A program made the position numbers and the translations under genes. Below, piece after piece: positions 33,880-43,540 of a DNA stretch of 64,000 nucleotides (position 1 is its first letter; each line of letters opens with the position of its first letter). The stretch is from assembly GCA_963736235.1 (NCBI GenBank), contig CAVTOR010000005.1:310001-374000 (forward strand). Reading direction: 5' to 3'. Below the pieces are notes generated by a model. That model did no database searches. It saw nothing but the letters and a program-made list of their open reading frames with translations, and was not told where the DNA came from. Source of the stretch: CAVORB01 sp963736235. Its GTDB lineage: Bacteria; Pseudomonadota; Gammaproteobacteria; Chromatiales; Chromatiaceae.

Positions 33880-36612
33880 ATGATCGGAGCCGCGCTGATC
33901 GTCGGAGTCTCCTTCGCCTACCTCGGGCTTCTGTTCGCGCTGGCCTACTGGGCGGACAGACGCGCGGACCAGGGCCGGTCCGTCATCGGTCGTCCGACCA
34001 TCTACGCCCTGTCCCTGGCGGTCTACTGCACCGCCTGGACCTTCTACGGCAGCGTCGGTCGCGCGGCGGCGAGCGGGCTCGGATTCCTCCCCATCTATCT
34101 GGGGCCGACCCTCGTCGTCCTGCTGTGGGGGTCGGTTCTGCTCAAGATGGTGCGGGTCAGCAAGTCCCAGCGCATCACCTCGATCGCCGACTTCATCGCT
34201 TCTCGCTACGGCAAGAGCCACCTGCTCGGCGGGCTGGTGACGGTGATCGCCGTGGTGGGGGTCGTGCCCTATATCGCCCTGCAGCTGAAGGCCATCTCAC
34301 GCAGCTTCATCATCCTCGCCGACTACCCCGAGGTGGCGATGCCGGACCCGGCGGCGGCGTTGCCCTTCTGGGAGGACACGGGCTTCGTGGTCGCGCTGCT
34401 CCTGGCCGCGTTCACCATTCTCTTCGGCACCCGGCACCTGGACGCCAGCGAGCGCCACGAGGGCATGGTGGCGGCGATCGCGCTAGAGTCCCTGGTCAAG
34501 CTCGCCGCGTTCCTGGCGGTAGGGCTGTTCGTCGTGTTCAAGGTCTACGACGGCTTCGCCGACGAACTCGCGGCGGCGCGCGACGTCGATGCCTTACTGC
34601 CGCTGCTGTCCCCGTCGGTCGGCGCCTACGGCGACTGGTTCGCCATCTCGGTGCTGGCGGCTCTGGCGGTCATGATGCTGCCGCGGCAGTTCCAGGTGGC
34701 GGTGGTCGAGAACGCCGACGAGCGCCATCTTGAGCGTGCCTTGTGGCTGTTTCCCCTCTACCTCTTCCTGATCAACATCTTCGTGGTACCGATCGCGCTG
34801 GCCGGCAAGATGACCTTCCCCGGTGGCTTGGTAGACGCGGACACCTTCGTGCTGACCATCCCCATGGCTCATGGGGAGCCCTGGCTCGCGCTCTTCGTCT
34901 TTATCGGCGGTCTGTCGGCCGCGACCGGAATGGTCATCGTAGAGACCATCGCGCTGTCGACCATGGTCAGCAACGATCTCCTGTTGCCGTCACTGCTCGC
35001 GCGCTGGCGCGGGCTGCCGCCGGGGGCGGACATTGGCCGCCTCCTGCTCCTGATCCGCCGCGGGGCGATCGTCGCCATCCTGCTGCTCGGGTATCTCTAC
35101 TACCGCCTGGCGGGGGAGGCCTATGCCCTGGTTAGCATCGGTCTCATCAGCTTCGCGGCGGTGGCGCAGTTCGCCCCGGCCATGATCGGGGCCATCTACT
35201 GGCGGGGCGGGACTCGCGAGGGTGCCTTGGCGGGGCTCGCGGCGGGCTTTGCGGTGTGGGTCTACACGCTGCTGCTGCCGTCTTTCGCAAAGTCGGGATG
35301 GCTCCCCGATGGCTTTTTGCATCACGGACCCTTTGGGATCGAGCTACTCAGGCCCCAGGCGCTGCTGGGGGTCGAGGGCTGGAATGAGACCACCCACTGC
35401 CTGCTCTGGAGCCTGACGGCGAACATCGCGGCCTTCGTGCTGGTGTCCTGCCTGCGTGAGCCGAACGCGGAGGAGACCGCCCAGGCCAGTCTCTACGTCG
35501 ATGCCCTCAAGCAGCAGCGGCCCGCCCACCTGGCGCTGTGGCGGGGCAGCGCGGAGGTCGCCGAGCTGGTGTCGCTTGCCGAGCGCTTCCTCGGCCAGAG
35601 CCGTGCCCGCGCCGCTTTTCGTGACTTCGCCAGCTCTCGCGGGGTCGCCGACCCGGACCTGCTGCCGGCCGATGGGGAGACGGTCTACTTCGCCGAGACC
35701 CTGCTCTCCGGGGCAATCGGCGGCGCCTCTGCCCGGGTGATGGTGTCCTCGGTCACCGAGGAGGAGACGCTGGGCCTCGACGAGGTGCTGGACATCCTGG
35801 ACGAGGCCTCACAGATCCGCGCCTACAGTCACCAGCTGGAGCGCAAATCGCGCGAGCTGGAGGAGGCCACCGCGGAGCTGCGGGCGGCGAACCTGCGGCT
35901 GCAGGAGCTCGACCGGCTGAAGGATGACTTCATGTCCTCGGTCACCCATGAGCTGCGCACCCCGCTCGCCTCGATCCGCGCCTTCTCCGAGATCCTTTAC
36001 GATGATCCCGAGATCGAGCTCGCGGAGCGCAAGCGCTTCCTTGGCATCCTGGTCAGCGAGACCGAGCGTCTGTCGCGGCTGGTCAACCAGGTACTGGATC
36101 TCGCCAAGCTCGAGTCGGGTCACGCCGACTGGCATGTCGAGGAGATCGACCTGCAGTCCGTGATCGGTCAGGCCGTCACCGCCACCGGCCAGTTGTTTCG
36201 CGAGAAGAAGGCGGAGGTGGTCTCTGCGTTGTCGCCGGACGCCGCCTTGGTCCAGGCGGACCGCGACCGCTTGGTGCAGGTCATGGTCAACCTGCTGTCC
36301 AATGCCGCCAAGTACGTGCCGGACCAGGGCGGGATGGTGGAGATCCGGCTGGAGCAGTTCGACGCTTCCTGGCGCGTGACGGTAACGGACAACGGTCCCG
36401 GCATCCCGCGCGAAGACCTGCCGATCGTCTTCGAGCGCTTCCGCCAAAGCGCGGGGGGTGGGGAGAAGCCAGTGGGCACCGGGCTGGGGCTGCCGATCAG
36501 CCGGGAGATCATCGAGCACCTCGGCGGGCGCATCTGGGCGGAGGAAGGTCCAGGGAAAGGTGCTACCCTCTGCTTCGAGCTTCCGAAAAAGCTTGCCGCA
36601 GGCGCCGAGTGA
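33880..36612 (+). CDS. Sodium/solute symporter fused to a sensor histidine kinase
   Basis: The 910-residue fusion has two halves. Residues about 1-500 form an SSS-family transporter of many membrane helices (LALAYWADRRADQGRSVIGR region, LGFLPIYLGPTLVVLLWGSV, ALAVMMLPRQFQVAVVENAD, AGLAAGFAVWVYTLLLPSF). After a linker and coiled coil (RELEEATAELRAANLRLQEL), the kinase core has phospho-His in FMSSVTHELRTPLASIRAFS, N box VMVNLLSNAAKYV, TDNGPGIPREDLP and GTGLGLPISREII. The plan is that of CbrA and CrbS, which sense uptake of nutrients such as histidine or acetate. The response regulator follows at 36777. Confidence 0.92.
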   Translation: MIGAALIVGVSFAYLGLLFALAYWADRRADQGRSVIGRPTIYALSLAVYCTAWTFYGSVGRAAASGLGFLPIYLGPTLVVLLWGSVLLKMVRVSKSQRITSIADFIASRYGKSHLLGGLVTVIAVVGVVPYIALQLKAISRSFIILADYPEVAMPDPAAALPFWEDTGFVVALLLAAFTILFGTRHLDASERHEGMVAAIALESLVKLAAFLAVGLFVVFKVYDGFADELAAARDVDALLPLLSPSVGAYGDWFAISVLAALAVMMLPRQFQVAVVENADERHLERALWLFPLYLFLINIFVVPIALAGKMTFPGGLVDADTFVLTIPMAHGEPWLALFVFIGGLSAATGMVIVETIALSTMVSNDLLLPSLLARWRGLPPGADIGRLLLLIRRGAIVAILLLGYLYYRLAGEAYALVSIGLISFAAVAQFAPAMIGAIYWRGGTREGALAGLAAGFAVWVYTLLLPSFAKSGWLPDGFLHHGPFGIELLRPQALLGVEGWNETTHCLLWSLTANIAAFVLVSCLREPNAEETAQASLYVDALKQQRPAHLALWRGSAEVAELVSLAERFLGQSRARAAFRDFASSRGVADPDLLPADGETVYFAETLLSGAIGGASARVMVSSVTEEETLGLDEVLDILDEASQIRAYSHQLERKSRELEEATAELRAANLRLQELDRLKDDFMSSVTHELRTPLASIRAFSEILYDDPEIELAERKRFLGILVSETERLSRLVNQVLDLAKLESGHADWHVEEIDLQSVIGQAVTATGQLFREKKAEVVSALSPDAALVQADRDRLVQVMVNLLSNAAKYVPDQGGMVEIRLEQFDASWRVTVTDNGPGIPREDLPIVFERFRQSAGGGEKPVGTGLGLPISREIIEHLGGRIWAEEGPGKGATLCFELPKKLAAGAE

Positions 36613-36776
36613 CTCGAACCGCAGAGGCACGCGCAACGGTGCCAGCGGTCAAGCGATGTCTGCAGCGGTTTTTCGGCGTCGCAAACGGCGGCGTTCCCCG
36701 CGCGGCGCGGGGAGTTGCCAATCGGGCCGGCGCTGGGCGCCGTCCACCAAGAGTTTTTCAAGTTGATGGCGTGAAC

Positions 36777-37151
36777 ATGAGCAAACGCATCCTGATTGTC
36801 GACGACGAGCCGCATATCGTGATCCCGGTAGAGTTCCTGATGCGGCGCGAGGGCTACGAGGTAACAGTGGAGCGCGACGGCGAGGCTGGGTTGGCGGCCA
36901 TTCGCGCTCAGCCGCCCGATCTCGTAATCCTCGACGTCATGATGCCCAAGCTGAACGGCTTCGAGGTGTGCGAGGCGGTGCGCGCCGACCCGGCGTTATC
37001 CGCCGTGCGCATCCTGATGTTGACCGCCAAGGGCCGCGAGGCGGAGAAGAAGAAGGGGCTCGAGCTCGGTGCCGACGCCTATGTCGCCAAGCCCTTCTCC
37101 ACCCATGACCTGGTGGCGACCGTGCGCTCGCTGCTCGAGGTCGAATCCTGA
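36777..37151 (+). CDS. Single-domain response regulator
   Basis: The 124-residue receiver-only protein has RILIVDDEPHIV, phospho-acceptor Asp in LVILDVMMPKLNGFE, LMLTAKG and the AYVAKPF lysine. It has no output domain, so it probably relays the symporter-kinase signal to another protein. The start was chosen at ATG 36777, where homology begins; an in-frame frame extends upstream without similarity. Confidence 0.88.
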   Translation: MSKRILIVDDEPHIVIPVEFLMRREGYEVTVERDGEAGLAAIRAQPPDLVILDVMMPKLNGFEVCEAVRADPALSAVRILMLTAKGREAEKKKGLELGADAYVAKPFSTHDLVATVRSLLEVES

Positions 37152-37170
37152 CGGGTTCGGGAGGCGCGAA

Positions 37171-38653
37171 ATGAGCAAGACCGATCCTCCAGATTCGGCG
37201 TTCGCGGGCCTCGACCTCGCGGGCGCGGAATCCGGGATTGCATACGCCCCGCTGCGGAGCCTGGCGCGTCAGCTGCCGGTGCAGGTGTCGCCCTCCGCGA
37301 GTCTGCGGGAGACCCTGTTCCGCATGAACCAGTCGCGCGGCGACGCCGTCGTGGTGGCGGATGAGGCGACGGGCCTCCCGCTGGGCATCGTGACCCTGCG
37401 CGACATGCTGCATCTGATCACCTCCGAGGCCGGCTCCCTGGATGAGCCCGTCGTCGCGTTCATGACGGGCGCCCCGCTCACGGTCGCCGCGGATGCCCCG
37501 GCCCACCGCGCCAAGGTGCTGATGGCGAAGAAGGGCATTCACCACGTTCTGCTCGTGAATCCGGACGGGCGCCTGAGCGGCGTGGTCTCCCAGGCCGATC
37601 TGCTGGGCTTGCGCAGCGGCAGTGCCGATGCCCTGATCGAGTCCATCGCGGCGGCCCGGGATGTCGAGGCCATGGCACGCGCCGCGGATCAGGTGCGCCG
37701 GCGGGGTGCGGAGCTCTTCGCCTCGGGCATGGGGGTCGAGGGCCTGTGTCAGTGGATGTCCGGGCTCAACGACCTGATCACGATCCGGGTCATCGAGCTG
37801 ATCGAGGACGAGTTCGATCTGCCGGGCGTCTCCTGGTGCTGGATGGTGTTCGGCTCGGAGGGGCGGCTGGAGCAGACCTTCGCCACCGATCAGGACAATG
37901 GCCTGATCTTCGTACCCAGCGATCCGGAGGACACCGAGCAGACCCGTTCCGCCTTCGTGCCCTTCGCCCAGGCCGTCAACAAGGCGCTGCACTACTGCGG
38001 CTTCGAACGTTGCCCGGGCGACATCATGGCGGGCAATCCCAAATGGTGCCTGAGCGACGAGGAGTGGTGGGGCAGGTTTGACGTCTTGGCTGCGGGTCCC
38101 GGAGCCCGAGGCCCTGCTCCACAGCGCCGTGTTCTTCGACTTCCGGCCCCTCTACGGCAACTACGATCTGGTTGACCGGTTGCGCAACCAGCTGTTGGCC
38201 GAGGCCCCGGGGCACAACCGGTTCTTTCGCGCCCTGGCGCAGGACGCGCTTGCCTGCACCCCGCCGCTCGGCTGGGCCGGGCAGTTCGTCTATGACAAGG
38301 ACCGGGACCATCCTCACACCATCGACCTCAAGCTGCACGGTGCCCGGCCCTTCGTGGACGCCGCCCGCATCTGGAGCCTGCTCCACCGGGTATGGGCGAC
38401 CAACACCGCCGATCGCATCCGCGCGTCAGGCGCCGCCATGAATCGGGCCAAGGAGGATGTCGCCGCCGAGGTCGAGGCCTTCCACTTGGTGCAGCGCTTC
38501 CGCATCCAGCAGCAGCTGTCGACCAGGGACCGGGAACGGGTCAATCGCGTAAACCCGTCGGACCTCAACGAGCTGCAGCGCCTGATGCTCAAGGAGGCGT
38601 TCAGGCAAGCCAAGAAGGTGCAGTTGCGCTTGCGGCAGGAGTACGGGCTCTAG
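37171..38653 (+). CDS. CBS-domain / DUF294 nucleotidyltransferase-like protein, one frameshift
   Basis: Residues about 35-165 hold two CBS units (LRETLFRMNQSRGDAVVVAD, HRAKVLMAKKGIHHVLLV). A GlnD-like nucleotidyltransferase domain follows with the signature FGSEGRLEQTFATDQDN. The first frame ends in nonsense after GRFDV; the C-terminal DUF294 domain continues in the next frame as SWLRVPEPEALLHSAVFFDF to the stop at 38653. Removing one G near 38083 gives a 493-residue protein. Proteins of this type accompany SSS symporters and symporter-kinases, so nucleotide-linked control of transport or signalling is likely. Confidence 0.8.
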
Positions 38654-38732
38654 CGCCGTCAAGGCCGGGCGGACGCCGGGCCGCAAGTCGGTTAAGCTCG
38701 GCTCTCGGATAACAACGAGGAGGCAGGGGGAG

Positions 38733-39584
38733 ATGATCGAGATCAAGCAGAAGGAGACCGGCGAGATCCTATTCGAGACCGACGGCGACACCCTCGAAGG
38801 TGCCGATCTCAATCACATGGAGCTTGAGCGCGCCGACCTGCGCGGCCTCGACCTGCGTGGGGCGAACTTCCAGGGCGCGAATCTCGTCGGGGCGGACCTG
38901 CGCGGGACGGACGTGGAGGGAGCCAACTTCCGGGCCGCCAATCTCAGCGGCGCTGATCTCACCGGAGCCGACCTCAACGGCGCCACCTTCGGGGACGGTG
39001 TGCAGAGCAACGCCGCGGTCCTGTCGCAGGCCTCGCTGCGCGACGCGCGCATCACCTCCTGCGACCTGCCGTACGTGGACCTGCGTGACGCGGACCTCTC
39101 CGGTGCCAGCCTCGCGCGCTCGGACCTGCACGCCGCCCGCATGGTCAACGCCAAGCTGGTGAAGACAGTGGTGGGCGCGGCGCTGATGCTGGAGGCCGAC
39201 CTGCGCGGGGCCGATCTGACCGAGGCCTATCTCTGCAACGTGCGCCTCAATGGGGCCAACCTGTCGGGGGCGAGGCTGGACCGGGCCATTCTCGGCGGCG
39301 AGGACTGCATCCCCGCGACCATGAGCCGGGTGGTGATGATCAAGACCAGCCTGGTGGGCGCCAAGCTTTGCGGCGTCTCGCTCCTGCGGGCCGACCTCTC
39401 GGGCGCCAATCTCACGGACGCGGACCTCAGCGAGTCCGACGTCAGCGGCTCCATCATGCGACGCGCCATTCTCACCAACACCAACTTCCAGGACGTCGAC
39501 CTCACCACCGCGACCATGACCCTGGCCACCCTGTCCAAGGCGAAGAACGTCAAGCTCAAGTACCCGAAGCGCGATGCGCGCTGA
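38733..39584 (+). CDS. Pentapeptide-repeat protein
   Basis: The 283-residue protein is built mainly of A(D/N)LxG-type five-residue repeats (ADLRGLDLRGANFQGANLVG, ADLRGTDVEGANFRAANLSG and many more), which fold as a right-handed square beta-helix. The first 30 residues (IKQKETGEILFETDGDTLEG) form a short cap. There is no signal peptide or membrane anchor. Function cannot be deduced; some relatives mimic DNA or act as adaptors. GGAGGC lies upstream of the ATG. Confidence 0.9.
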   Translation: MIEIKQKETGEILFETDGDTLEGADLNHMELERADLRGLDLRGANFQGANLVGADLRGTDVEGANFRAANLSGADLTGADLNGATFGDGVQSNAAVLSQASLRDARITSCDLPYVDLRDADLSGASLARSDLHAARMVNAKLVKTVVGAALMLEADLRGADLTEAYLCNVRLNGANLSGARLDRAILGGEDCIPATMSRVVMIKTSLVGAKLCGVSLLRADLSGANLTDADLSESDVSGSIMRRAILTNTNFQDVDLTTATMTLATLSKAKNVKLKYPKRDAR

Positions 39585-39634
39585 ACGGCGCGGGCTCGGT
39601 TCACAGGCCGGGTAGCGCCGCCAGGGGGCGAGGC

Positions 39635-39793
39635 ATGCTGATCACCATCATCGTGGCGCTGGTATTCGCCGCATCCATCATCGTCTGTCATACGCTCGCG
39701 AAACGAAGCGGTCGAGACCCCGTGTTCTGGGCTCTGATGGGCGCGCTGTTCGGCCCCTTGGCGATTCCCTTCATCTATTTTCGCAGGGGCTGA
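39635..39793 (+). CDS. Small membrane protein
   Basis: The 52-residue protein has two hydrophobic helices (MLITIIVALVFAASIIVCHT and FWALMGALFGPLAIPFIYF) with the basic linker AKRSGRDP between. The GRDPVFWALMGALFGPLAIP pattern is common in small bacterial membrane proteins of unknown role. GGGGCGAGGC precedes the ATG. Confidence 0.6.
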   Translation: MLITIIVALVFAASIIVCHTLAKRSGRDPVFWALMGALFGPLAIPFIYFRRG

Positions 39794-40312
39794 GGCGCCT
39801 TCGGCCGGGTGCTGTTCCCGCATCGCCGTCGATGCGGACGGCTCCATCGCGACGCAAGTTCTTATCCCCATTATCAGTGACCGGTTTGCCGCGCCAACCG
39901 ACGGCACGATCCTGCCCGAATACCCTTCGGCGAGAATACGAGCCTAGCTCGGCGGCGTCGCCGCGTTTCAGGCGCCGCGCAAGATGCCACACCGCTCTAG
40001 ACCGCGTGGGCGCTAGTAACGTAAGAAATCTGTGGACCCCATCACAAAATTCGATTGAGAAATCGCAATTTTCCCTCCCCCCTTAAGGTTGTCTTAAGGT
40101 TTGCCCGGCTACTCTCCGCCCCGGGAAGTTTCACGCTGAACCCCGCAGACCTCGTAGTACCTGAAACTTGCGGAGGTTCCCGCTCCAGATCACGGGAAAG
40201 GGCCAAGCGAATCTGGAAGACCCCAGGGAACTCGCAACTTGGATGCGAAGCGTCGGACCCGCTGATGCCGCGGGCCGGGAAATTACATAGATAGAGGTTC
40301 AGGAGTGGAATC
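39794..40312. other. Regulatory region and long leader of cytochrome A
   Basis: It is 519 bases without a supported gene. It contains the CTTAAG direct repeat at 40082-40098. Upstream, TTGAGAAATCGCAA (40055-40068) is only a poor FNR-like match. About 215 bases separate the repeat from the ATG, so a long untranslated leader is likely. Confidence 0.5.
40082..40098 (+). promoter_or_regulatory. PmrA/QseB-type operator upstream of cytochrome A
   Basis: CTTAAG-GTTGT-CTTAAG is two identical half-sites 11 bases apart, the known PmrA/QseB box form. TACTCT at 40110-40115 could serve as -10 element. Confidence 0.7.
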
Positions 40313-43066
40313 ATGAGAATAACAAGCACTCGGCGGCGACGGCTGCGAAGCGCCGCCGTCGCGATGTCCGGACTGATGGCGATTTCCTGGGGTGGCCAGG
40401 CACTCGCCGATGTGACGATCGACAGGGCCGACTGGGATGGCCGCAGGCTGACTGTTAGCGGCAGCGGTGAAAATCGCGATACCGTGACCCTTACCAATGC
40501 CAATGACCCCAGCCAGGTTCTGGGCAGGCGCGACATCGGCCGCAAAGGGTCGTGGAGGATCCGCGACTGGCGACCGAATCCGGTCCCCTGCGCGGTGGCC
40601 GCGTCGGCCCAGGACCAAACGCCCGTGGTCCGGAACGTGAAGAATGCCCCCGCGGACTGCGCCCCGAAGGCTCCGGGTGGAGGCTATACACCGCCTACCG
40701 CCAATGCCAACGGCCCCTACTCAGGTACCGTCGGTGTGGCGGTGCAACTCAGCAGCGCCGGCTCGACCGACCCCGACGGCACTATCGATGCCTACAACTG
40801 GAACTTCGGTGACGGCAGCAGCAGCAGCGCCGCCAACCCGAGCCATACTTATGCGGCGGCGGGCAACTACACTGTGACCCTGACCGTAACAGACGATGAC
40901 GGGGCCACCGGCACCGACTCTACCTCCGCGAACATCGCGGATGTACCGCCGCCCGGCAACGTGCCGCCCACCGCGAATGCCAACGGCCCGTACACGGGTA
41001 CCACCGCCGTGGCAGTGCAATTCAGCAGCGCCGGCTCCACCGACCCGGACGGCAGTATCGAAACCTACGAATGGGACTTCGGCGACGGCAACACCAGCAC
41101 CGCTGCCGACCCGAGCCACACCTACGGCTCGGCAGACACCTACACGGTTTCCCTCACGGTCACCGACAACGAAGGGGCGACCGATACCGCCACCACCGCG
41201 GCCACGATCAGCGACCCGGTGGCCTGCACATCGCCAATTCAGGAGCATTGTCAGATTACGGCTTACACCGGGCCCGAGGTGTGCGTCGAGTGCCACGAAG
41301 GCGAGGCGCGCGACATGCACGGCTCGGTGCACTACCAGCAGGGCGGGGCCTTCCCGAACGTGACCAACATCCCGACCGACTTTGCGGCGGCAGGTGAGCG
41401 GCCCGCAAAGGCCGCCGGCGATCTGGTCGCCACCGGCATCAACACCTACTGCGGTACCCACGAGAACTCCCCGCGCTTCACCTGCGCCGGCTGCCACGTC
41501 GGCAACGGCCGCTTCCCGATGGCGCAGTCGGAGTTCGAAGCACTGGATCCGGCATCCGTCGAGGCGCATACACAGTTGGCGAACATCGACTGCCTGATGT
41601 GCCACCAGGAGGCCTACAAGCGCTTCCCCGATTGGACCGCCAACGGCGAAGGGTTCGAGGACTTCAACCTGCTGAACCTGGTCGAGCTTCCCGACGGAAG
41701 CCTGGAGCAGGACGACGGGGCCGTATTGCCGCGCACCGGTTACTCCGGGATCCCGACGGTCAACCCGGACACCCTGGACTTCCAGTTCCTTCCCGCCGGG
41801 AGCGACACCCTGCCGGCCAGCGTGCCCATGGCGCCGATGGCGCTCACCACGCTGGAGGCGGCACAGAACGTCCACGCCACCACGCGCAAGTCCTGCCTCA
41901 CCTGCCACGCCGGCGCGGCCGGCGGCGACGGCACCAAGCGCGGCGACCTGTCGAAGGAAAACGCCGACCCGAGCCTGGCGATCGATATGCACATGAGCTC
42001 GGCGGGTCAGAACCTGACCTGCTCGGACTGCCACAACGAGACCCTGGCCGACGGTACCGGCCACCGCCTGCGCGGGCGTGGCCTGGACCTGCGGCCGAAC
42101 GACGCGCCCGGAGCGTTTCACCTGCGAGAACAGCGGTTGCCATCGGACCGGCCACACGGCGACTACAGCAACACGAACCGGCTCCAGCAGGGACAAGCAT
42201 GCCAGAAGGTGGCCTGCCAGACCTGCCACATCCCGAGCTACGCCAAGGCGGCGGTGGGCACCGAGGTGGCGCGCGACTGGCAGGATCCGCATCCCTCGGC
42301 GGCGGCCTGCAACGGGCGCGGCGGCTGGCTGCCGCGGGAGGACAAGGGCGGGCTCGGCAGCGCCAGCCTGATCCCCAGCTACGCCTGGTTCGACGGCACC
42401 AGCGAGATCTACTACCTGGGTGAGTCGCTCGACGGCGTTCCGACCGTCCCGCTGGACGCCAGCGTGGCCGCGAGCTTTGTCGGCGACTTCAATGCCGGCG
42501 ACCCGGCCTACGTGATCGGCATGCCCAACGGCGACGTGACCAGCACCAGCCTGGGCACCAAGCTCTATCCCATGAAGGAGCACTGGGGCAAGCTGGCGCG
42601 CAACGACGCGGACAACACCCTGGTCGGCCACTCCACGTTCGAGTTCTTCCGCACCGGCAGCTTCTGCCGCGCGGTGGCGGTCGGCCTGGGGCTGGACGAG
42701 GTCAACGCGCCGGTGAGCAACGTGTGTGACGGTATCCCGGGCGACACCGCGGAGATGCCGCCGAACACCACGGTTGTCCCGGTGCACACCTACCAGACCA
42801 TCAACCATGGTGTGGAGACGAAGGACAACGCGCTGGGCTGCAATGACTGCCACGGCAGCACCGCGCGGATGGACCTCCAGGGAGAGCTCGGCTACGAGCT
42901 GAAGGGTCCCGAGTCCCAGGTGTGCACCCAGTGCCACGGTTGGGAGGGCTCCATGAGCTTCACCGAGGTCCACAAGAAGCATGTGGACGACAAGGGCAAG
43001 GACTGCTCGGTCTGCCACACCTTCTCGCGGCCGGAGCGAGGCCTGAGTAGCGTGCTCAGCGACTGA
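40313..43066 (+). CDS. Multiheme cytochrome A with Ig-like and PKD domains
   Basis: The 917-residue exported protein has a signal peptide ending GGQALAD. An Ig-like domain follows (SGSGENRDTVTLTNANDPSQ, PVPCAVAASAQ), then two PKD domains (ANANGPYSGTVGVAVQLSSA, YNWNFGDGSS; ANANGPYTGTTAVAVQFSSA, YEWDFGDGNT). From about residue 320 it has nine CXXCH heme sites: CVECH, CAGCH, CLMCH, CLTCH, CSDCH, CQTCH, CNDCH, CTQCH, CSVCH. Compared with paralogue D, a tenth CX4CH site is lost because 42112-42143 is read out of frame (AFHLREQRLPSDR replaces RFSCENSGCHSDR). It is probably a periplasmic or surface electron carrier; the acceptor is unknown. Confidence 0.9.
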   Translation: MRITSTRRRRLRSAAVAMSGLMAISWGGQALADVTIDRADWDGRRLTVSGSGENRDTVTLTNANDPSQVLGRRDIGRKGSWRIRDWRPNPVPCAVAASAQDQTPVVRNVKNAPADCAPKAPGGGYTPPTANANGPYSGTVGVAVQLSSAGSTDPDGTIDAYNWNFGDGSSSSAANPSHTYAAAGNYTVTLTVTDDDGATGTDSTSANIADVPPPGNVPPTANANGPYTGTTAVAVQFSSAGSTDPDGSIETYEWDFGDGNTSTAADPSHTYGSADTYTVSLTVTDNEGATDTATTAATISDPVACTSPIQEHCQITAYTGPEVCVECHEGEARDMHGSVHYQQGGAFPNVTNIPTDFAAAGERPAKAAGDLVATGINTYCGTHENSPRFTCAGCHVGNGRFPMAQSEFEALDPASVEAHTQLANIDCLMCHQEAYKRFPDWTANGEGFEDFNLLNLVELPDGSLEQDDGAVLPRTGYSGIPTVNPDTLDFQFLPAGSDTLPASVPMAPMALTTLEAAQNVHATTRKSCLTCHAGAAGGDGTKRGDLSKENADPSLAIDMHMSSAGQNLTCSDCHNETLADGTGHRLRGRGLDLRPNDAPGAFHLREQRLPSDRPHGDYSNTNRLQQGQACQKVACQTCHIPSYAKAAVGTEVARDWQDPHPSAAACNGRGGWLPREDKGGLGSASLIPSYAWFDGTSEIYYLGESLDGVPTVPLDASVAASFVGDFNAGDPAYVIGMPNGDVTSTSLGTKLYPMKEHWGKLARNDADNTLVGHSTFEFFRTGSFCRAVAVGLGLDEVNAPVSNVCDGIPGDTAEMPPNTTVVPVHTYQTINHGVETKDNALGCNDCHGSTARMDLQGELGYELKGPESQVCTQCHGWEGSMSFTEVHKKHVDDKGKDCSVCHTFSRPERGLSSVLSD

Positions 43067-43149
43067 GTGCTATGGGTAAGGACAGGGACGTCCTTCCCAG
43101 CATGGCTGGTCTGGAGTGAGTGCCGCGACAACAAGCTTTCACGCCTACG

Positions 43150-43177
43150 ACGATCGCTCCCGCCTGGGAGCGATCGT
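43150..43177 (+). terminator. Hairpin after cytochrome A
   Basis: ACGATCGCTCCC and GGGAGCGATCGT pair perfectly around GCCT, followed by only TTT. It may be an inefficient terminator or a message-stabilising stem. Confidence 0.5.
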
Positions 43178-43293
43178 TTCCTCCGCATCCTGGAGGTTGA
43201 CAGGCGCAACCCGCCAACTGTCCTGCTGGCGGTAGGACCTCCCGGTATCGAATCCGGCCCGCCAGCAACAATCGATCTTACTTGCATACTTGG

Positions 43294-43330
43294 GCCCATC
43301 CCCTCGCCCTCCCCCGGATGGGCTTTTTTC
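43294..43330 (+). terminator. Rho-independent terminator downstream of cytochrome A
   Basis: GCCCATCC pairs with GGATGGGC around a 14-base C-rich loop and is followed by six T. It is about 230 bases after the stop of cytochrome A. Confidence 0.7.
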
Positions 43331-43429
43331 TGCCTCGGTTTCGGGCCCCGAAATATTCGGGCGAGCTGCCCAACTCTAGACCCTTTGAAAAAGCCGCATC
43401 CGAATCAATGCGAGCTCGCAGTTCGGACA

Positions 43430-43540
43430 GAGCCCCGGGTACCCTGGGCCAACGAGCCGGGCTACGGTTCCCGTCATACCGGCACGGTGACCGACAAACC
43501 GCCCGGGAATGCCAACAGAATCGTCAACACCCGGGACTCA
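43430..43540 (+). pseudogene. Decayed fragment of a cytochrome B-like multiheme protein
   Basis: The plus-strand frame reads PRVPWANEPGYGSRHTGTVT and then RIVNTRD. Cytochrome B has PRVPWANEPGCGSCHTGTAT and SIVNTRD at 46637-46740. Both heme cysteines are changed (CGSCH to YGSRH), so this fragment cannot bind heme. Similarity fades on both sides. It is a relic of an additional cytochrome copy between A and B. Confidence 0.8.

Noticed and set aside
40721..43018. A 765-codon open frame on the minus strand opposite cytochrome A
   Set aside because: It is antisense to a clear multiheme gene, low in complexity (V/A/G/R/H-rich), and explained by third-position GC bias. The same holds for the long antisense frames opposite B and D.
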